From assembly GCA_017410605.1 (NCBI GenBank), contig JAFQQN010000012.1:62001-126000 (forward strand): a stretch of 64,000 bases of DNA, written 5' to 3'. This document shows positions 8,126 to 15,868 of this stretch, piece after piece. The stretch is from Clostridia bacterium. GTDB lineage: Bacteria > Bacillota > Clostridia > Oscillospirales > Acutalibacteraceae. Position 1 is the stretch's first letter; each line of letters starts with the position of its first letter. The notes under the pieces were generated by a model, which saw nothing but the letters and a program-made list of their open reading frames with translations, was not told where the DNA came from and did not search any database. The translations under genes and the position numbers were made by a program.

Positions 8126-8599
8126 TTAATTGCCCTTCGAAAAAACCTCTGCGCCATATTCGGCAAGAAAGGTATCTTCGCTTTCACTTCCACCGCTTAC
8201 ACCAAGGCCGCCTACAAGCTGGCCGTTTTTGTTATAAAGGGGAACTCCGCCGCCAAAAATAACAATTCTTCCCTGGTTTGTAAACTGTATTCCGTAAAGT
8301 GAGCCGCCGGGAGCGGCCAATTTGCTAAGTGTAGTAGTTGGCATTTTTAGCGCGGTTACAGTATAAGCCTTATTAAAGGCAATATCATAACTTGCAATAA
8401 AAGCGCCGTCCATGCACTGAACGCTAACGGGGTTGGCAGAAGCATCTGCCACTGCCACAACAGCCTTAACACCTATTTCCTCGGCCTTTGCCTTTACCTT
8501 TTCAATAAGGGCATTTGCCGCCTCAAGGGTAATGTTGCCGTCATTTATAACACTGTCGACCACACGGCCCACAAGGTTTTTAATTTCTTGTTCGGTCAT
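8126..8599 (-). CDS. GlcG/PduO C-terminal-like (heme-binding family) BMC protein
   Basis: A 157-residue protein of the GlcG/HbpS family, equivalent to the C-terminal domain of PduO. The family motifs VAVADASANPV, AFNKAYTVTALKMPT, GGVPLY and GGLGVSGGS are present. The ATP:cobalamin adenosyltransferase domain of full PduO is absent, in line with a B12-independent pathway. Residues 1-17 (MTEQEIKNLVGRVVDSV) look like an encapsulation helix. The exact function of this family is unsettled; heme or redox cofactor binding is known for relatives. Confidence 0.85.
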   Translation of the reverse strand: MTEQEIKNLVGRVVDSVINDGNITLEAANALIEKVKAKAEEIGVKAVVAVADASANPVSVQCMDGAFIASYDIAFNKAYTVTALKMPTTTLSKLAAPGGSLYGIQFTNQGRIVIFGGGVPLYNKNGQLVGGLGVSGGSESEDTFLAEYGAEVFSKGN

Positions 8600-8629
8600 A
8601 ATGGTTCACTATTTATAAAGCAAGGTAAA

Positions 8630-9442
8630 TTATTTACCTAACTGCTCCATAACCTTTCTGGTAATTTGGGCAACTAAATCGTCATTGCAAGAAGCATCGC
8701 CATTGCCGAGGGTTGCACCGCAGGTGCCCTTACAGCTGTGACAGCTGGGAAGACCTGCTTTAGCGTTGGGGCAAAGATTTGCCGGGTGCTTGCCGGGAAG
8801 ACCAAACTGACGACGGATTTCAAAAAGCCTTTCAACCTGGCTCTTAGAAAGCTCTTTAGCGCCACCAAGCTGACCTGAAAGGTAAAGAAGCTTTGCATAG
8901 AACTCAACAGACTCCATCTTATGGTATGCATTAAGAAGAGAGTCAGAGAAAGCAAGAGCGCCGTGGTTCTCTAACAGAACTGCATCGAAATAAGGCAGAT
9001 ATTTTTCAACTGCATCGGGAATTTCGTCGGTAGAGGGTGTACCGTACTCTGCAATGGGAACGCAACCAAGAGCAATAACTGCCTCAGGCATAATAGGTTG
9101 AGTAAGAGGAATACCTGCAATAGCAAAAGCAGTTGCATACATAGGATGGGCGTGTACAACACTCTTAACATCGGGACGGTTTTTATAAACTCTCATATGC
9201 ATTTTAATTTCAGAAGAGGGCTTAAAGCCGGGGTTAGCCTGAATAACCTTACCCTCTGCATCAACCTTACAGATATATTCGGGGGTCATAAAGCCCTTAC
9301 TTACACCTGTGGGTGTGCAAAGAAATTCGTTATCGCTTATCTTTACAGAAATGTTGCCGTCGTTAGAAGCAACCATTCCTCTGTCGTAGATACGCTTACC
9401 AATTTCACATATTTGTTTTTTGATTTCGTATTCTGATACCAT
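8630..9442 (-). CDS. fucA: Class II aldolase (fuculose-/rhamnulose-1-phosphate aldolase) with C-terminal encapsulation peptide
   Basis: It cleaves a 1-phosphorylated deoxyketose to dihydroxyacetone phosphate and L-lactaldehyde, the source of 1,2-propanediol. The aldolase/adducin fold occupies residues 1-215. Zinc ligands are the histidines of HAHPMY and ENHGAL, and GNISVK and TPTGVSKG match FucA. It continues past the usual 210-215 residues into a Cys-rich linker (CPN, SCHSCKGTCG, SCNDD) and ends in DDLVAQITRKVMEQLGK, an encapsulation helix at the C-terminus. It heads the second transcription unit behind its own promoter. FucA and RhaD-type substrates cannot be told apart here; a rhamnulokinase gene 9 kb away supports rhamnulose-1-P. 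Confidence 0.9.
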   Translation of the reverse strand: MVSEYEIKKQICEIGKRIYDRGMVASNDGNISVKISDNEFLCTPTGVSKGFMTPEYICKVDAEGKVIQANPGFKPSSEIKMHMRVYKNRPDVKSVVHAHPMYATAFAIAGIPLTQPIMPEAVIALGCVPIAEYGTPSTDEIPDAVEKYLPYFDAVLLENHGALAFSDSLLNAYHKMESVEFYAKLLYLSGQLGGAKELSKSQVERLFEIRRQFGLPGKHPANLCPNAKAGLPSCHSCKGTCGATLGNGDASCNDDLVAQITRKVMEQLGK

Positions 9443-9493
9443 TTTTCATTTCTCCTTTATAAGAATTTTATGAAATGCTATTTTTACAAAACA

Positions 9494-9522
9494 AATATAC
9501 CACAAACTCCAACAAAAGTCAA
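9494..9522 (-). promoter_or_regulatory. Sigma-A promoter of the aldolase-shell operon
   Basis: On the minus strand TTGACT (9522-9517), a 17-bp spacer and TATATT (9499-9494) lie about 50 bp before the aldolase start, which has AAAGGAG upstream. Confidence 0.8.
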
Positions 9523-9525
9523 CAT

Positions 9526-9551
9526 AAAAAACCCGAAAAAGTAGGTTTTTT
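9526..9551 (-). terminator. Possible terminator after pduV
   Basis: Stem AAAAAACC (9526-9533) with GGTTTTTT (9544-9551) and a 10-nt loop. The descending arm ends in six T on the minus strand. The stem is AT-rich and lies directly before the aldolase promoter, so it may be leaky. Confidence 0.45.
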
Positions 9552-9618
9552 GGCTGTTTTTGTTTGGTTTTGTTTGAGATTTATCTGTCATTTGACTAAA
9601 AATGTTGTTTTTGTCGCA

Positions 9619-10086
9619 TTAATCATCAAATTTTTTGGTTTTATAATATTTTTTTGTATCAAACTTGGTAAAAAAGCTTCTAAGCTCTTCTATACCCTCA
9701 CCTGTTACGGCACTAACCTTGAAAATTTTTTTACAACCTGCCAAGCTTAGCCAGTTTTCTGCCCTTTTGGGATTACCGTCTTTTTTATCAATACCGGTGA
9801 CTATTCCCACAACAGGGCGGTTTGCCATGCTTGTAATATTAGGACTATAAAGGGAATAAGGTTCGTTAGCAGAAAGCAAAAGGCCAACTATATCACTTTC
9901 ATAAGCGTATACCGCCAAGGCGCCGCCGAAGTTTCGGCTTTCTATGTATTCACCGGGGGTATCTATTAAAAAGCCGCCTCGCTCAACGGTTTGGGTTTTA
10001 TTATATTTTATATTCTGTCCTGTTAAGGCTTGGGTAAGGGTGGTCTTTCCGCTTCCCGAACGGCCTATAAGTATAACCTTATTCAT
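9619..10086 (-). CDS. pduV: EutP/PduV-family small GTPase
   Basis: A 155-residue Ras-like P-loop GTPase. The motifs are G1 GRSGSGKTT (residues 8-16), G3 DTPGEY and G4 TGIDKKD. The family is found only in BMC loci; PduV has been linked to positioning or shell association through the PduU beta barrel. Here its ATG overlaps the stop of the PduU-like gene (TAATG), so the two are translationally coupled and probably interact. It ends the first transcription unit. Confidence 0.92.
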   Translation of the reverse strand: MNKVILIGRSGSGKTTLTQALTGQNIKYNKTQTVERGGFLIDTPGEYIESRNFGGALAVYAYESDIVGLLLSANEPYSLYSPNITSMANRPVVGIVTGIDKKDGNPKRAENWLSLAGCKKIFKVSAVTGEGIEELRSFFTKFDTKKYYKTKKFDD

Positions 10087-10469
10087 TAGGTTTTAGTTAT
10101 GGGACAAACCGTAAACTGCAAAACCTCTGCCGCATAGTCACAAACGGCGGCTACAGCCTCATTTACCTGTGATACGCTTCCTGTTACTATAAGGGTTCCG
10201 CTAAAGCGGTCTACAAAGCCCAGCTTTGCACCCGAAGCCTTAGTTGCAATATCTCCCGCTATAATGGCTGTTTCAGCGGGGGTCATTGTGATAATTCCTA
10301 TGGCTGAGGTTTTATAATCCCCTGCCGGGTCCAACCCCAGCTTGGTGTAAAGGTCGCCGTCGGGGTTGGCTATAACATGCGCCAAGGTTATTTGCTTTCC
10401 GGGAACAATCTCTTGAATAATTCTTGTCTTTCCGTCATTAACCAATGGGTCAAAATTTCTTTGTTCCAC
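10086..10469 (-). CDS. pduU: PduU/EutS-type circularly permuted BMC-H shell protein
   Basis: A 127-residue shell protein. The N-terminal KTRIIQEIVPGKQITLAHVIANP forms the extra strands that make the small beta barrel over the pore in PduU/EutS. The permuted BMC domain follows (AIGIITMTPAETAIIAGDIATKASG). The start is GTG at 10469 with AGGAGG nine bases upstream. It sits between the radical activase and PduV genes. Confidence 0.92.
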   Translation of the reverse strand: MEQRNFDPLVNDGKTRIIQEIVPGKQITLAHVIANPDGDLYTKLGLDPAGDYKTSAIGIITMTPAETAIIAGDIATKASGAKLGFVDRFSGTLIVTGSVSQVNEAVAAVCDYAAEVLQFTVCPITKT

Positions 10470-10472
10470 AAC

Positions 10473-11261
10473 CTATCCTCCTATCTGACCCTGAAGTCCA
10501 AATTTTTTGACTGTTTCCAACAGCTTTTCCATATGTTCATCTGTTGGGGGAGATATATGCTCCATTTTATACTCTCTGCCAAGACCCTTATATTTATCAG
10601 AGCCTAACCGATGATATGGCAGAAGATGAATTTCTCCACCCGGCATAATTTCGCTTACATAAGCGGCTATGGCTGATATTTCCTCAACCGTATCGTTAAA
10701 GGTGGGAATAACCGGCACCCTTATTACAAGGTGCCTTGCCTCTTTAGCAAGGTGCCTTGCATTTTCAAGCATTAAACGGTTATCGCGGCCGGTAAACTCC
10801 TTATGCTTTTCAGGGTTTGTATGCTTAATATCCATTAAATAATGGTCAAGATATGGTAAAAGCTTTCTAATGGTTTCAATTGGGGCCGCCGCTGTAGATT
10901 CAATGGCGGTTGAAAGCCCATTTTCCTTAGCCGCTCTTAAAAGAGCTACAGCAAAATCGGGTTGACAAAGGCTTTCGCCACCCGAAAGGGTGATCCCCCC
11001 ACCTGTACGGCGAAAATAAACCCTGTCCTTTAAAACCTCTTCCATAACCTCTTTAACCGTAACATCGCGGCCAACCGTTTTGGTCTTTCCCGCGGTGGTC
11101 ATTTGCTCGATTTCATAGTTTTGAGATTCGGGGTTACAGCACCATTTACACCTGAGCACACAGCCCTTTAGAAAAACTATGGTGCGTATACCCGGCCCAT
11201 CGTGAACCGAAAACTTCTGAATATCAAATATACGGCCGATGGTATTTAAATAATCCTGCAT
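10473..11261 (-). CDS. Glycyl radical enzyme activase (radical SAM), short form
   Basis: It uses S-adenosylmethionine and a [4Fe-4S] cluster to abstract hydrogen from the radical-site glycine of the partner dehydratase. The CX3CX2C motif is CVLRCKWC (Cys34, 38, 41) after the GRE-activase signature HDGPGIRT. The GGE-type SAM motif is SGGESLCQP. Only about 20 residues separate the cluster motif from the conserved TVKEVMEEV helix. The insert with two ferredoxin-like [4Fe-4S] clusters found in most diol dehydratase, choline lyase and benzylsuccinate synthase activases is therefore missing, giving a 262-residue protein close to pyruvate formate-lyase activase length. Its ribosome binding site lies in the last codons of the dehydratase gene. 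Confidence 0.94.
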   Translation of the reverse strand: MQDYLNTIGRIFDIQKFSVHDGPGIRTIVFLKGCVLRCKWCCNPESQNYEIEQMTTAGKTKTVGRDVTVKEVMEEVLKDRVYFRRTGGGITLSGGESLCQPDFAVALLRAAKENGLSTAIESTAAAPIETIRKLLPYLDHYLMDIKHTNPEKHKEFTGRDNRLMLENARHLAKEARHLVIRVPVIPTFNDTVEEISAIAAYVSEIMPGGEIHLLPYHRLGSDKYKGLGREYKMEHISPPTDEHMEKLLETVKKFGLQGQIGG

Positions 11262-11267
11262 CTCAGT

Positions 11268-13796
11268 TTAAAAACCTCCCTGCTCGGTACGGTTTATAAT
11301 ATCGTCCTGAAGTGAACGTGAAAGGGTTGTAAAGAGTGCGCTATATCCCGCAACACGAACAACAAGGGTTTTATATTTTTCAGGGTATTTTTGGGCATCT
11401 AAAAGGGTTTCGCGGCTTACAACATTAAACTGCATATGCATACCCTTTTGCTCAAAATAGCCACACACCAAGGCGGCAAAACTTTCGAGCCCGCTTTGAC
11501 CCTTAAGAGCACTTGGATGGAACTTCATATTAAACAAGGTTCCGTTAGAGGCAATAAAGTGGTCTAGCCTTGCAACCGAGTTGCAAGAAGCAGTAGGACC
11601 GTTAACATCTCTTCCTGCGGCGGGGGAAACACCGTCTGCCACGGGGGTTCCGGCAAGTCTTCCGTCGGGGGTGGCGCCTGTTTGTGCGCCAAGAGGCACG
11701 TTGGCCGAAACGGGGTAAAGACCTGCTTGGAAAATTCCGCCTCTTGGATTTTTGAACTCTTGCAAAGGCTTTGTATATGTATAGGCCACATCCCTTGCGA
11801 AAAGGTCTACCTCTAAATTATCGTTACCAAACTTGGGCAAGGCTTCAATATCTTCCCTTAGCTTGTCATAAAAACGCTTTTTATCTTCAGGGGTTTGGTT
11901 CTTAGTTATTTTAATATAAACATCAGAAATTTCTTCCTTAGAAAGGGCTCTGCCCTTTAAGGCCAGCTCTTTAACAATTTGGGTGGTTAACCCGGTTGCA
12001 ATAACAGGGGGCATTTCTTCACCGTAGTTATTGCGAAGAGCATCAGCAAACTGATTTAGTGTATACTTTTTCTGCTCGTAAACCAGAGTCTTTATTGCAT
12101 AAAGGGCATCTGCCATATTTGCAATACCAAAGCCCTGTGGACCGGTAAAATTATAAACTGCACCGCCCTGCTGAACAGAGGTTCCTCTTTTAATACAGTC
12201 CTCAACCATAGACGAAAGAAACGGTAATGGGCAACGCTTAGCGTGAGCAACATCTATACTGTTGTTGGCGTTAACCATATACTCTATCATTTTTCGCATT
12301 TGTGTTTTGTAGGCACTATAGAACTTATCAAAGGTATCAAAATCTTTAATTTCTCCTGTTTTTGGGCCAACCTGAACACCAAAATCCTTACCATTGCCAA
12401 ACACAAGCTCTAAGGGACGGCACATATTGAAGAAAGCAGCATCGTGCCAACCCTCGGTCTTGCCCGATTTTTGAGGCTCAACACAACCAATAATATTATA
12501 ATCTCTTGCATCCTCAAGGGTAAGACCGCGGCTGACTAAAGCGGGGATAATAACCTCGTCGTTATAATAAGCAGGAAGACCAAGTCCCATTCGTGTTAGC
12601 TCTGCGGCACGAAGAATAAATTCGTGTGGGGTTCCGTTCCAAATTCTCACCGAGAAAGATGGCTGAGGAAGACTAACATGGGCGGTGGCGTTTATACACA
12701 TAAAGGAAAGGTCGTTTGTAGCATCAAGGCCCTCGGTATTCTGTCCGCCGGCAATAAGGTTTTGGAAAAGGCTGTATCCGGCAAAGCCCTCGGCCGAGGC
12801 GGCATCTCTTACCTTATTAAGGTCGTTAAGCTTTACCCATATACAATCCATAAGTTCCTGGGCAAATTCCCTTGTAATTTTGCCCTCGTCTAAATCCTTT
12901 TTATAATAGGGATACATATATTGGTCGAAACGTCCGGGAGAAATTGAATGACCGCTGGATTCGGTCTGAAGAAGCATCTGCACAAACCAGAAGGACTGAC
13001 AGGCTTCATAAAAGCTCTTTGCACCCTTTCGCGGAACATTAGCGCAGTTATTTGCAATAAGAGCAAGTTCCAGCTTTCGTTTTGAGTCGGTTTCTGCCTT
13101 TGCCATTTCTACGGCTAACAAGGCATATCTTTCTGCGTAGAGGCAGGCCGCCTCTAGGGATTTTATAACCGCATTTAAAAAGGCATTCTTTTCCGCATAG
13201 TCGGCATCACCATCGCTAAGACCCTCAAGCTCTGTCTTTGCCTTGGCCATAATACCCTCAAAGCCAATTTCTAAAACCTCGGCATAGTTTACGGTAACGT
13301 GGCCTACGCCGTTGTAAAAATAGTTGCCGGGGGTAAAAATATTATGAGCCATTGCGGTTTTGGTTCCCTCGCTCATATATTCTAAGGCAAGCTCGCTGGT
13401 GGTACGGCCTTTCCAATATTTATAAACCTCTCTAAGGGTTTGCTTTGTTTCCTCAGAGATGTAAAATGGGTCGGCAGTTCTGGTTTCAACTGTATCAAAC
13501 TCGTCCTCAAGCCACTGGTAGGAAAACTCGGGGAAGACCTGACAGCTTCGGGGCTGTTTTGTAGCACTTCCTACAATAAGTTCCTCAGGGCGAATGGTTA
13601 TGGGAATATTTTTAAGAATGTGCTCAAAAGCCTCTGCTCTTCTTGTTATAACAGGTTTACCCTCGCTGTTTTTATAGCTTTCTGTAAGCAAAACAGCACG
13701 GTCTGCCTCTATTTGGGGCATTTTTTCAAAAAGATGCTCCACCAAACGGGAAATTCGGGGACTCTTTTTTATTTCTTCAATATAAAATTCAGCCAT
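11268..13796 (-). CDS. Glycyl radical 1,2-propanediol dehydratase (B12-independent)
   Basis: It dehydrates (S)-1,2-propanediol to propanal. The 842-residue protein covers the full PFL-like barrel. The thiyl-radical cysteine is Cys438 in IIGCVEPQ with the adjacent catalytic Glu440, a diol-dehydratase signature. The glycyl radical is at Gly817 in RVAGYSALF. The sequence starts straight into the family N-terminus (SPRISRLVEHLFEK), so I see no encapsulation peptide. Glycerol dehydratase and choline lyase share the fold; the aldolase, PduP/L and rhamnulokinase context favours propanediol. It is the first gene of the locus, with the activase 6 bp downstream and a strong promoter plus AGGAGG. Confidence 0.93.
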   Translation of the reverse strand: MAEFYIEEIKKSPRISRLVEHLFEKMPQIEADRAVLLTESYKNSEGKPVITRRAEAFEHILKNIPITIRPEELIVGSATKQPRSCQVFPEFSYQWLEDEFDTVETRTADPFYISEETKQTLREVYKYWKGRTTSELALEYMSEGTKTAMAHNIFTPGNYFYNGVGHVTVNYAEVLEIGFEGIMAKAKTELEGLSDGDADYAEKNAFLNAVIKSLEAACLYAERYALLAVEMAKAETDSKRKLELALIANNCANVPRKGAKSFYEACQSFWFVQMLLQTESSGHSISPGRFDQYMYPYYKKDLDEGKITREFAQELMDCIWVKLNDLNKVRDAASAEGFAGYSLFQNLIAGGQNTEGLDATNDLSFMCINATAHVSLPQPSFSVRIWNGTPHEFILRAAELTRMGLGLPAYYNDEVIIPALVSRGLTLEDARDYNIIGCVEPQKSGKTEGWHDAAFFNMCRPLELVFGNGKDFGVQVGPKTGEIKDFDTFDKFYSAYKTQMRKMIEYMVNANNSIDVAHAKRCPLPFLSSMVEDCIKRGTSVQQGGAVYNFTGPQGFGIANMADALYAIKTLVYEQKKYTLNQFADALRNNYGEEMPPVIATGLTTQIVKELALKGRALSKEEISDVYIKITKNQTPEDKKRFYDKLREDIEALPKFGNDNLEVDLFARDVAYTYTKPLQEFKNPRGGIFQAGLYPVSANVPLGAQTGATPDGRLAGTPVADGVSPAAGRDVNGPTASCNSVARLDHFIASNGTLFNMKFHPSALKGQSGLESFAALVCGYFEQKGMHMQFNVVSRETLLDAQKYPEKYKTLVVRVAGYSALFTTLSRSLQDDIINRTEQGGF

Positions 13797-13837
13797 AATT
13801 TACCTCCTGAATCTTAAATCGCTATATATCCAACATT

Positions 13838-13866
13838 ATTTTAATACAAAAACAACCTTTTGTCAA
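13838..13866 (-). promoter_or_regulatory. Sigma-A promoter of the dehydratase-activase-pduUV operon
   Basis: TTGACA (13866-13861), 17-bp spacer, TAAAAT (13843-13838) on the minus strand, about 40 bp before the dehydratase ATG. This is a near-consensus promoter. Confidence 0.87.
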
Positions 13867-13898
13867 TAGAAAACTAACAAAAAACAAGAAAAAACAGG

Positions 13899-13915
13899 CA
13901 AAAAACAACATTGTT
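13899..13915. promoter_or_regulatory. Candidate operator upstream of the dehydratase promoter
   Basis: An inverted repeat AACAA-CA-TTGTT (13904-13915) lies about 40 bp upstream of the -35 box. The overlapping 14-mer 13899-13912 has a near-identical inverted copy at 9601-9613, near the aldolase promoter. A binding site for the locus DeoR regulator is an inference. Confidence 0.3.
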
Positions 13916-13987
13916 TAGTTCTTTTGTTTTGGAAACGGTAAGAAAATATGTTTAAATTTCTATTTTTTCAAAATTTGCTTTTTAGTA

Positions 13988-14036
13988 TTGAAATATCTTT
14001 AATAATATGATATTATAATAAAAGAACATTTGTTTC
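13988..14036 (+). promoter_or_regulatory. lexA promoter with LexA (DinR-type) box
   Basis: TTGAAA (13988-13993), 17-bp spacer, TATTAT (14011-14016). GAACATTTGTTT (14024-14035) just downstream matches the Gram-positive SOS box GAAC-N4-GTTC at all but the last position, so lexA is probably autoregulated. Confidence 0.7.
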
Positions 14037-14051
14037 GAAAGGTGTGGTATT

Positions 14052-14639
14052 TTGTCAGAAAATACACTTACCATAAAACAGGCCCAGGTTTTCAAGGTTA
14101 TAAGTCGCTATCTTGCTCAGGGTATTCCACCAACGGTTAGGGAAATTTGCGCCCATACAGGCATAAAATCTACCTCGACGGTACACAGAATACTTTCAGA
14201 GCTTGAAGAACTAGGATACATCACACGCTTTGGCGGCAACTCTAGGGGTATTCGAATTAACGGCAGTGCCCCCAGCTCACAGGTTCCGGTTTTGGGAAAG
14301 GTAACGGCCGGCCAGCCTATTTTAGCGGTTGAAGATATTGAAGGCTATATTCCCTTCCCCGTTAAAAATGCCGACGGCCTTTTTGCCCTTCGTGTTTCGG
14401 GGCTTAGTATGAAAAATGCCGGTATTTTAGACGGTGATATTATTATTGCCGACAAAAATCAAGCGGTGCGCTCGGGTATGATTGTTGTTGCTATGATAGA
14501 GGAAGAAGCCACCGTTAAGCGCCTTGGCTTTGAAAACGGTAAACCTGTGCTTTTCCCCGAAAATGAAGATTTTGAGCCCATCTATGCCGAAGGAATAGAT
14601 ATTTTAGGCAAGGTAGTGGGTAGCTTCCGCCAATATTAA
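14052..14639 (+). CDS. lexA: LexA repressor
   Basis: SOS repressor with RecA-stimulated self-cleavage. The 195 residues include the N-terminal winged helix (residues 1-65, [23 protein letters not shown]), the Ala-Gly region reading VTAGQPI in place of the usual cleavage AG context, and the S24 peptidase domain with catalytic Ser in GLSMKNAGI and Lys in ATVKRLG. The start is TTG with GAAAGGTG upstream. It is transcribed divergently from the BMC dehydratase and 11 bp before rnhA, and a LexA box overlaps its promoter. Confidence 0.95.
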   Translation: MSENTLTIKQAQVFKVISRYLAQGIPPTVREICAHTGIKSTSTVHRILSELEELGYITRFGGNSRGIRINGSAPSSQVPVLGKVTAGQPILAVEDIEGYIPFPVKNADGLFALRVSGLSMKNAGILDGDIIIADKNQAVRSGMIVVAMIEEEATVKRLGFENGKPVLFPENEDFEPIYAEGIDILGKVVGSFRQY

Positions 14640-14650
14640 GGGGTGTATTT

Positions 14651-15106
14651 ATGTCACTAAAAACAGTTTATCTTTACACCGACGGCGCCTGTTCCGGTAA
14701 TCCCGGCCCCGGTGGTTGGGGCGCTCTTCTTCGTTTTGGGGAAAAGGAAAAAGCCCTTTCGGGTGGTGAGTCCGATACCACCAACAACCGAATGGAGCTC
14801 ACCGCCGTAATAAAAGGGCTTGAGGCTTTAAATCAACCCTGTTATATTCACCTTTATACCGACTCAAAATATGTTGCCGACGGAATTGGCAAGGGTTGGG
14901 CCGCCTCTTGGCAAAAAAACGGTTGGCGAAAGGCCGACAAAAAACCTGCCCTCAACCCAGATTTATGGGAAAAGCTTTTAAGCCTTTGTGAGGTTCACAC
15001 CCTAGATATTCATTGGCTTAAGGGCCACGCCGGTCACCCCGAAAATGAGCTTTGCGATAAAATGGCCGTAGAGCAGTCGCAAAAATTCAATAAAAACACT
15101 AAATAA
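14651..15106 (+). CDS. rnhA: Ribonuclease HI
   Basis: It degrades RNA in RNA:DNA hybrids. The 151 residues carry the complete DEDD active site: Asp in [16 protein letters not shown], Glu in RMELTA, Asp in YTDSKYV and the C-terminal Asp in NELCDKMA. The basic handle region [18 protein letters not shown] is present. It follows lexA closely and is probably co-transcribed. Confidence 0.96.
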   Translation: MSLKTVYLYTDGACSGNPGPGGWGALLRFGEKEKALSGGESDTTNNRMELTAVIKGLEALNQPCYIHLYTDSKYVADGIGKGWAASWQKNGWRKADKKPALNPDLWEKLLSLCEVHTLDIHWLKGHAGHPENELCDKMAVEQSQKFNKNTK

Positions 15107-15187
15107 TATAATAAAGCAATGTTCTGATAAAAGGTGTTAGAAAGCTTTGGTTAAACAGCTTTTGATACATTTAAAAGGTATTATTTT

Positions 15188-15220
15188 AGACCCCGATTTG
15201 CAAAAAGCAAGTCGGGGTCT
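15188..15220 (+). other. Stable stem-loop after rnhA
   Basis: A 15-bp stem (15188-15201 with 15207-15220, one G-U pair) around AAAAA. No U-tract follows on either strand, so it may be a processing or stability element for the rnhA mRNA or the leader of the next gene rather than a classic terminator. Confidence 0.5.
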
Positions 15221-15281
15221 ATTGGTCAAGCCATTCACCCCTCACCCATATTTATCATATAATAAAACGGGGGTGAAAATA

Positions 15282-15695
15282 ATGAACGAATGTACCTGTA
15301 ATAACAGGGTTGACTGCCGCTTTCTTTCCGTAGCAGGAAGTATTATTATAGGAATAGTTGCCGGCGTGCTGACCTTTACCGGTGTAATTTCAATAGGAAT
15401 ACCCTTTTTATGGGTAGCCTTAGGCGTAGGGCTGTTATATCTTGGCACTATTCTTTTAACTGCAATTAATTCGGCATCCAGAATTGTGCGTGAATGTATA
15501 TGCAGCGTTTTGGGAATATTAACAGTCGGCATATTAGGAACGCTTTTAACTGCGGTTATACTTTTAGGTGTTGCCTTTGCCGCTACAAGCGTATTAGGTG
15601 CAATAATTTCGGGAGCACTGCTAACCTTCCTTTCTTTATTGGTAAGCTCGGCAGTATGCCTTATTAAATGCATTGCCAGCTGTTGCTTTGATTAA
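15282..15695 (+). CDS. Small multi-pass membrane protein with cysteine-rich ends, unknown function
   Basis: I do not recognise this family. The start was moved to ATG 15282, preceded by GGGGGTGA. The 137-residue product begins MNECTCNN with Cys pairs. It then has about four hydrophobic helices (SVAGSIIIGIVAGVLTF, FLWVALGVGLLYLGTILL, VLGILTVGILGTLLTAVIL, AIISGALLTFLSLLV) and ends CIKCIASCCFD-like with clustered cysteines. The paired Cys at both ends could bind a metal or form disulfides. It stands alone between rnhA and thrS. Confidence 0.7.
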   Translation: MNECTCNNRVDCRFLSVAGSIIIGIVAGVLTFTGVISIGIPFLWVALGVGLLYLGTILLTAINSASRIVRECICSVLGILTVGILGTLLTAVILLGVAFAATSVLGAIISGALLTFLSLLVSSAVCLIKCIASCCFD

Positions 15696-15814
15696 ATATC
15701 CATTGCAATGAATGTTATGTTTGTTTGAAAGTTTAAAACTTCAATCAAATAAATCCAATAAAAACGGCTGTCAAAACGCTTTTTAGCCTTTGAATAAACT
15801 ACAGCCATTATAAT

Positions 15815-15849
15815 AAAACTCGCCCTAGGCCAAGCCTGAGGCGAGTTTT
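15815..15849. terminator. Bidirectional terminator of thrS and the membrane protein gene
   Basis: AAAACTCGCC (15815-15824) pairs with GGCGAGTTTT (15840-15849); an inner AGGC/GCCT stem closes the loop. T-rich tracts lie on both sides. Confidence 0.8.
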
Positions 15850-15868
15850 GGTGTTTTATAATATGGTT

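Noticed and set aside
11268-11290. C-terminal encapsulation peptide on the dehydratase
   Set aside because: The C-terminus ends at the usual place after the glycyl radical loop, with no added helix.
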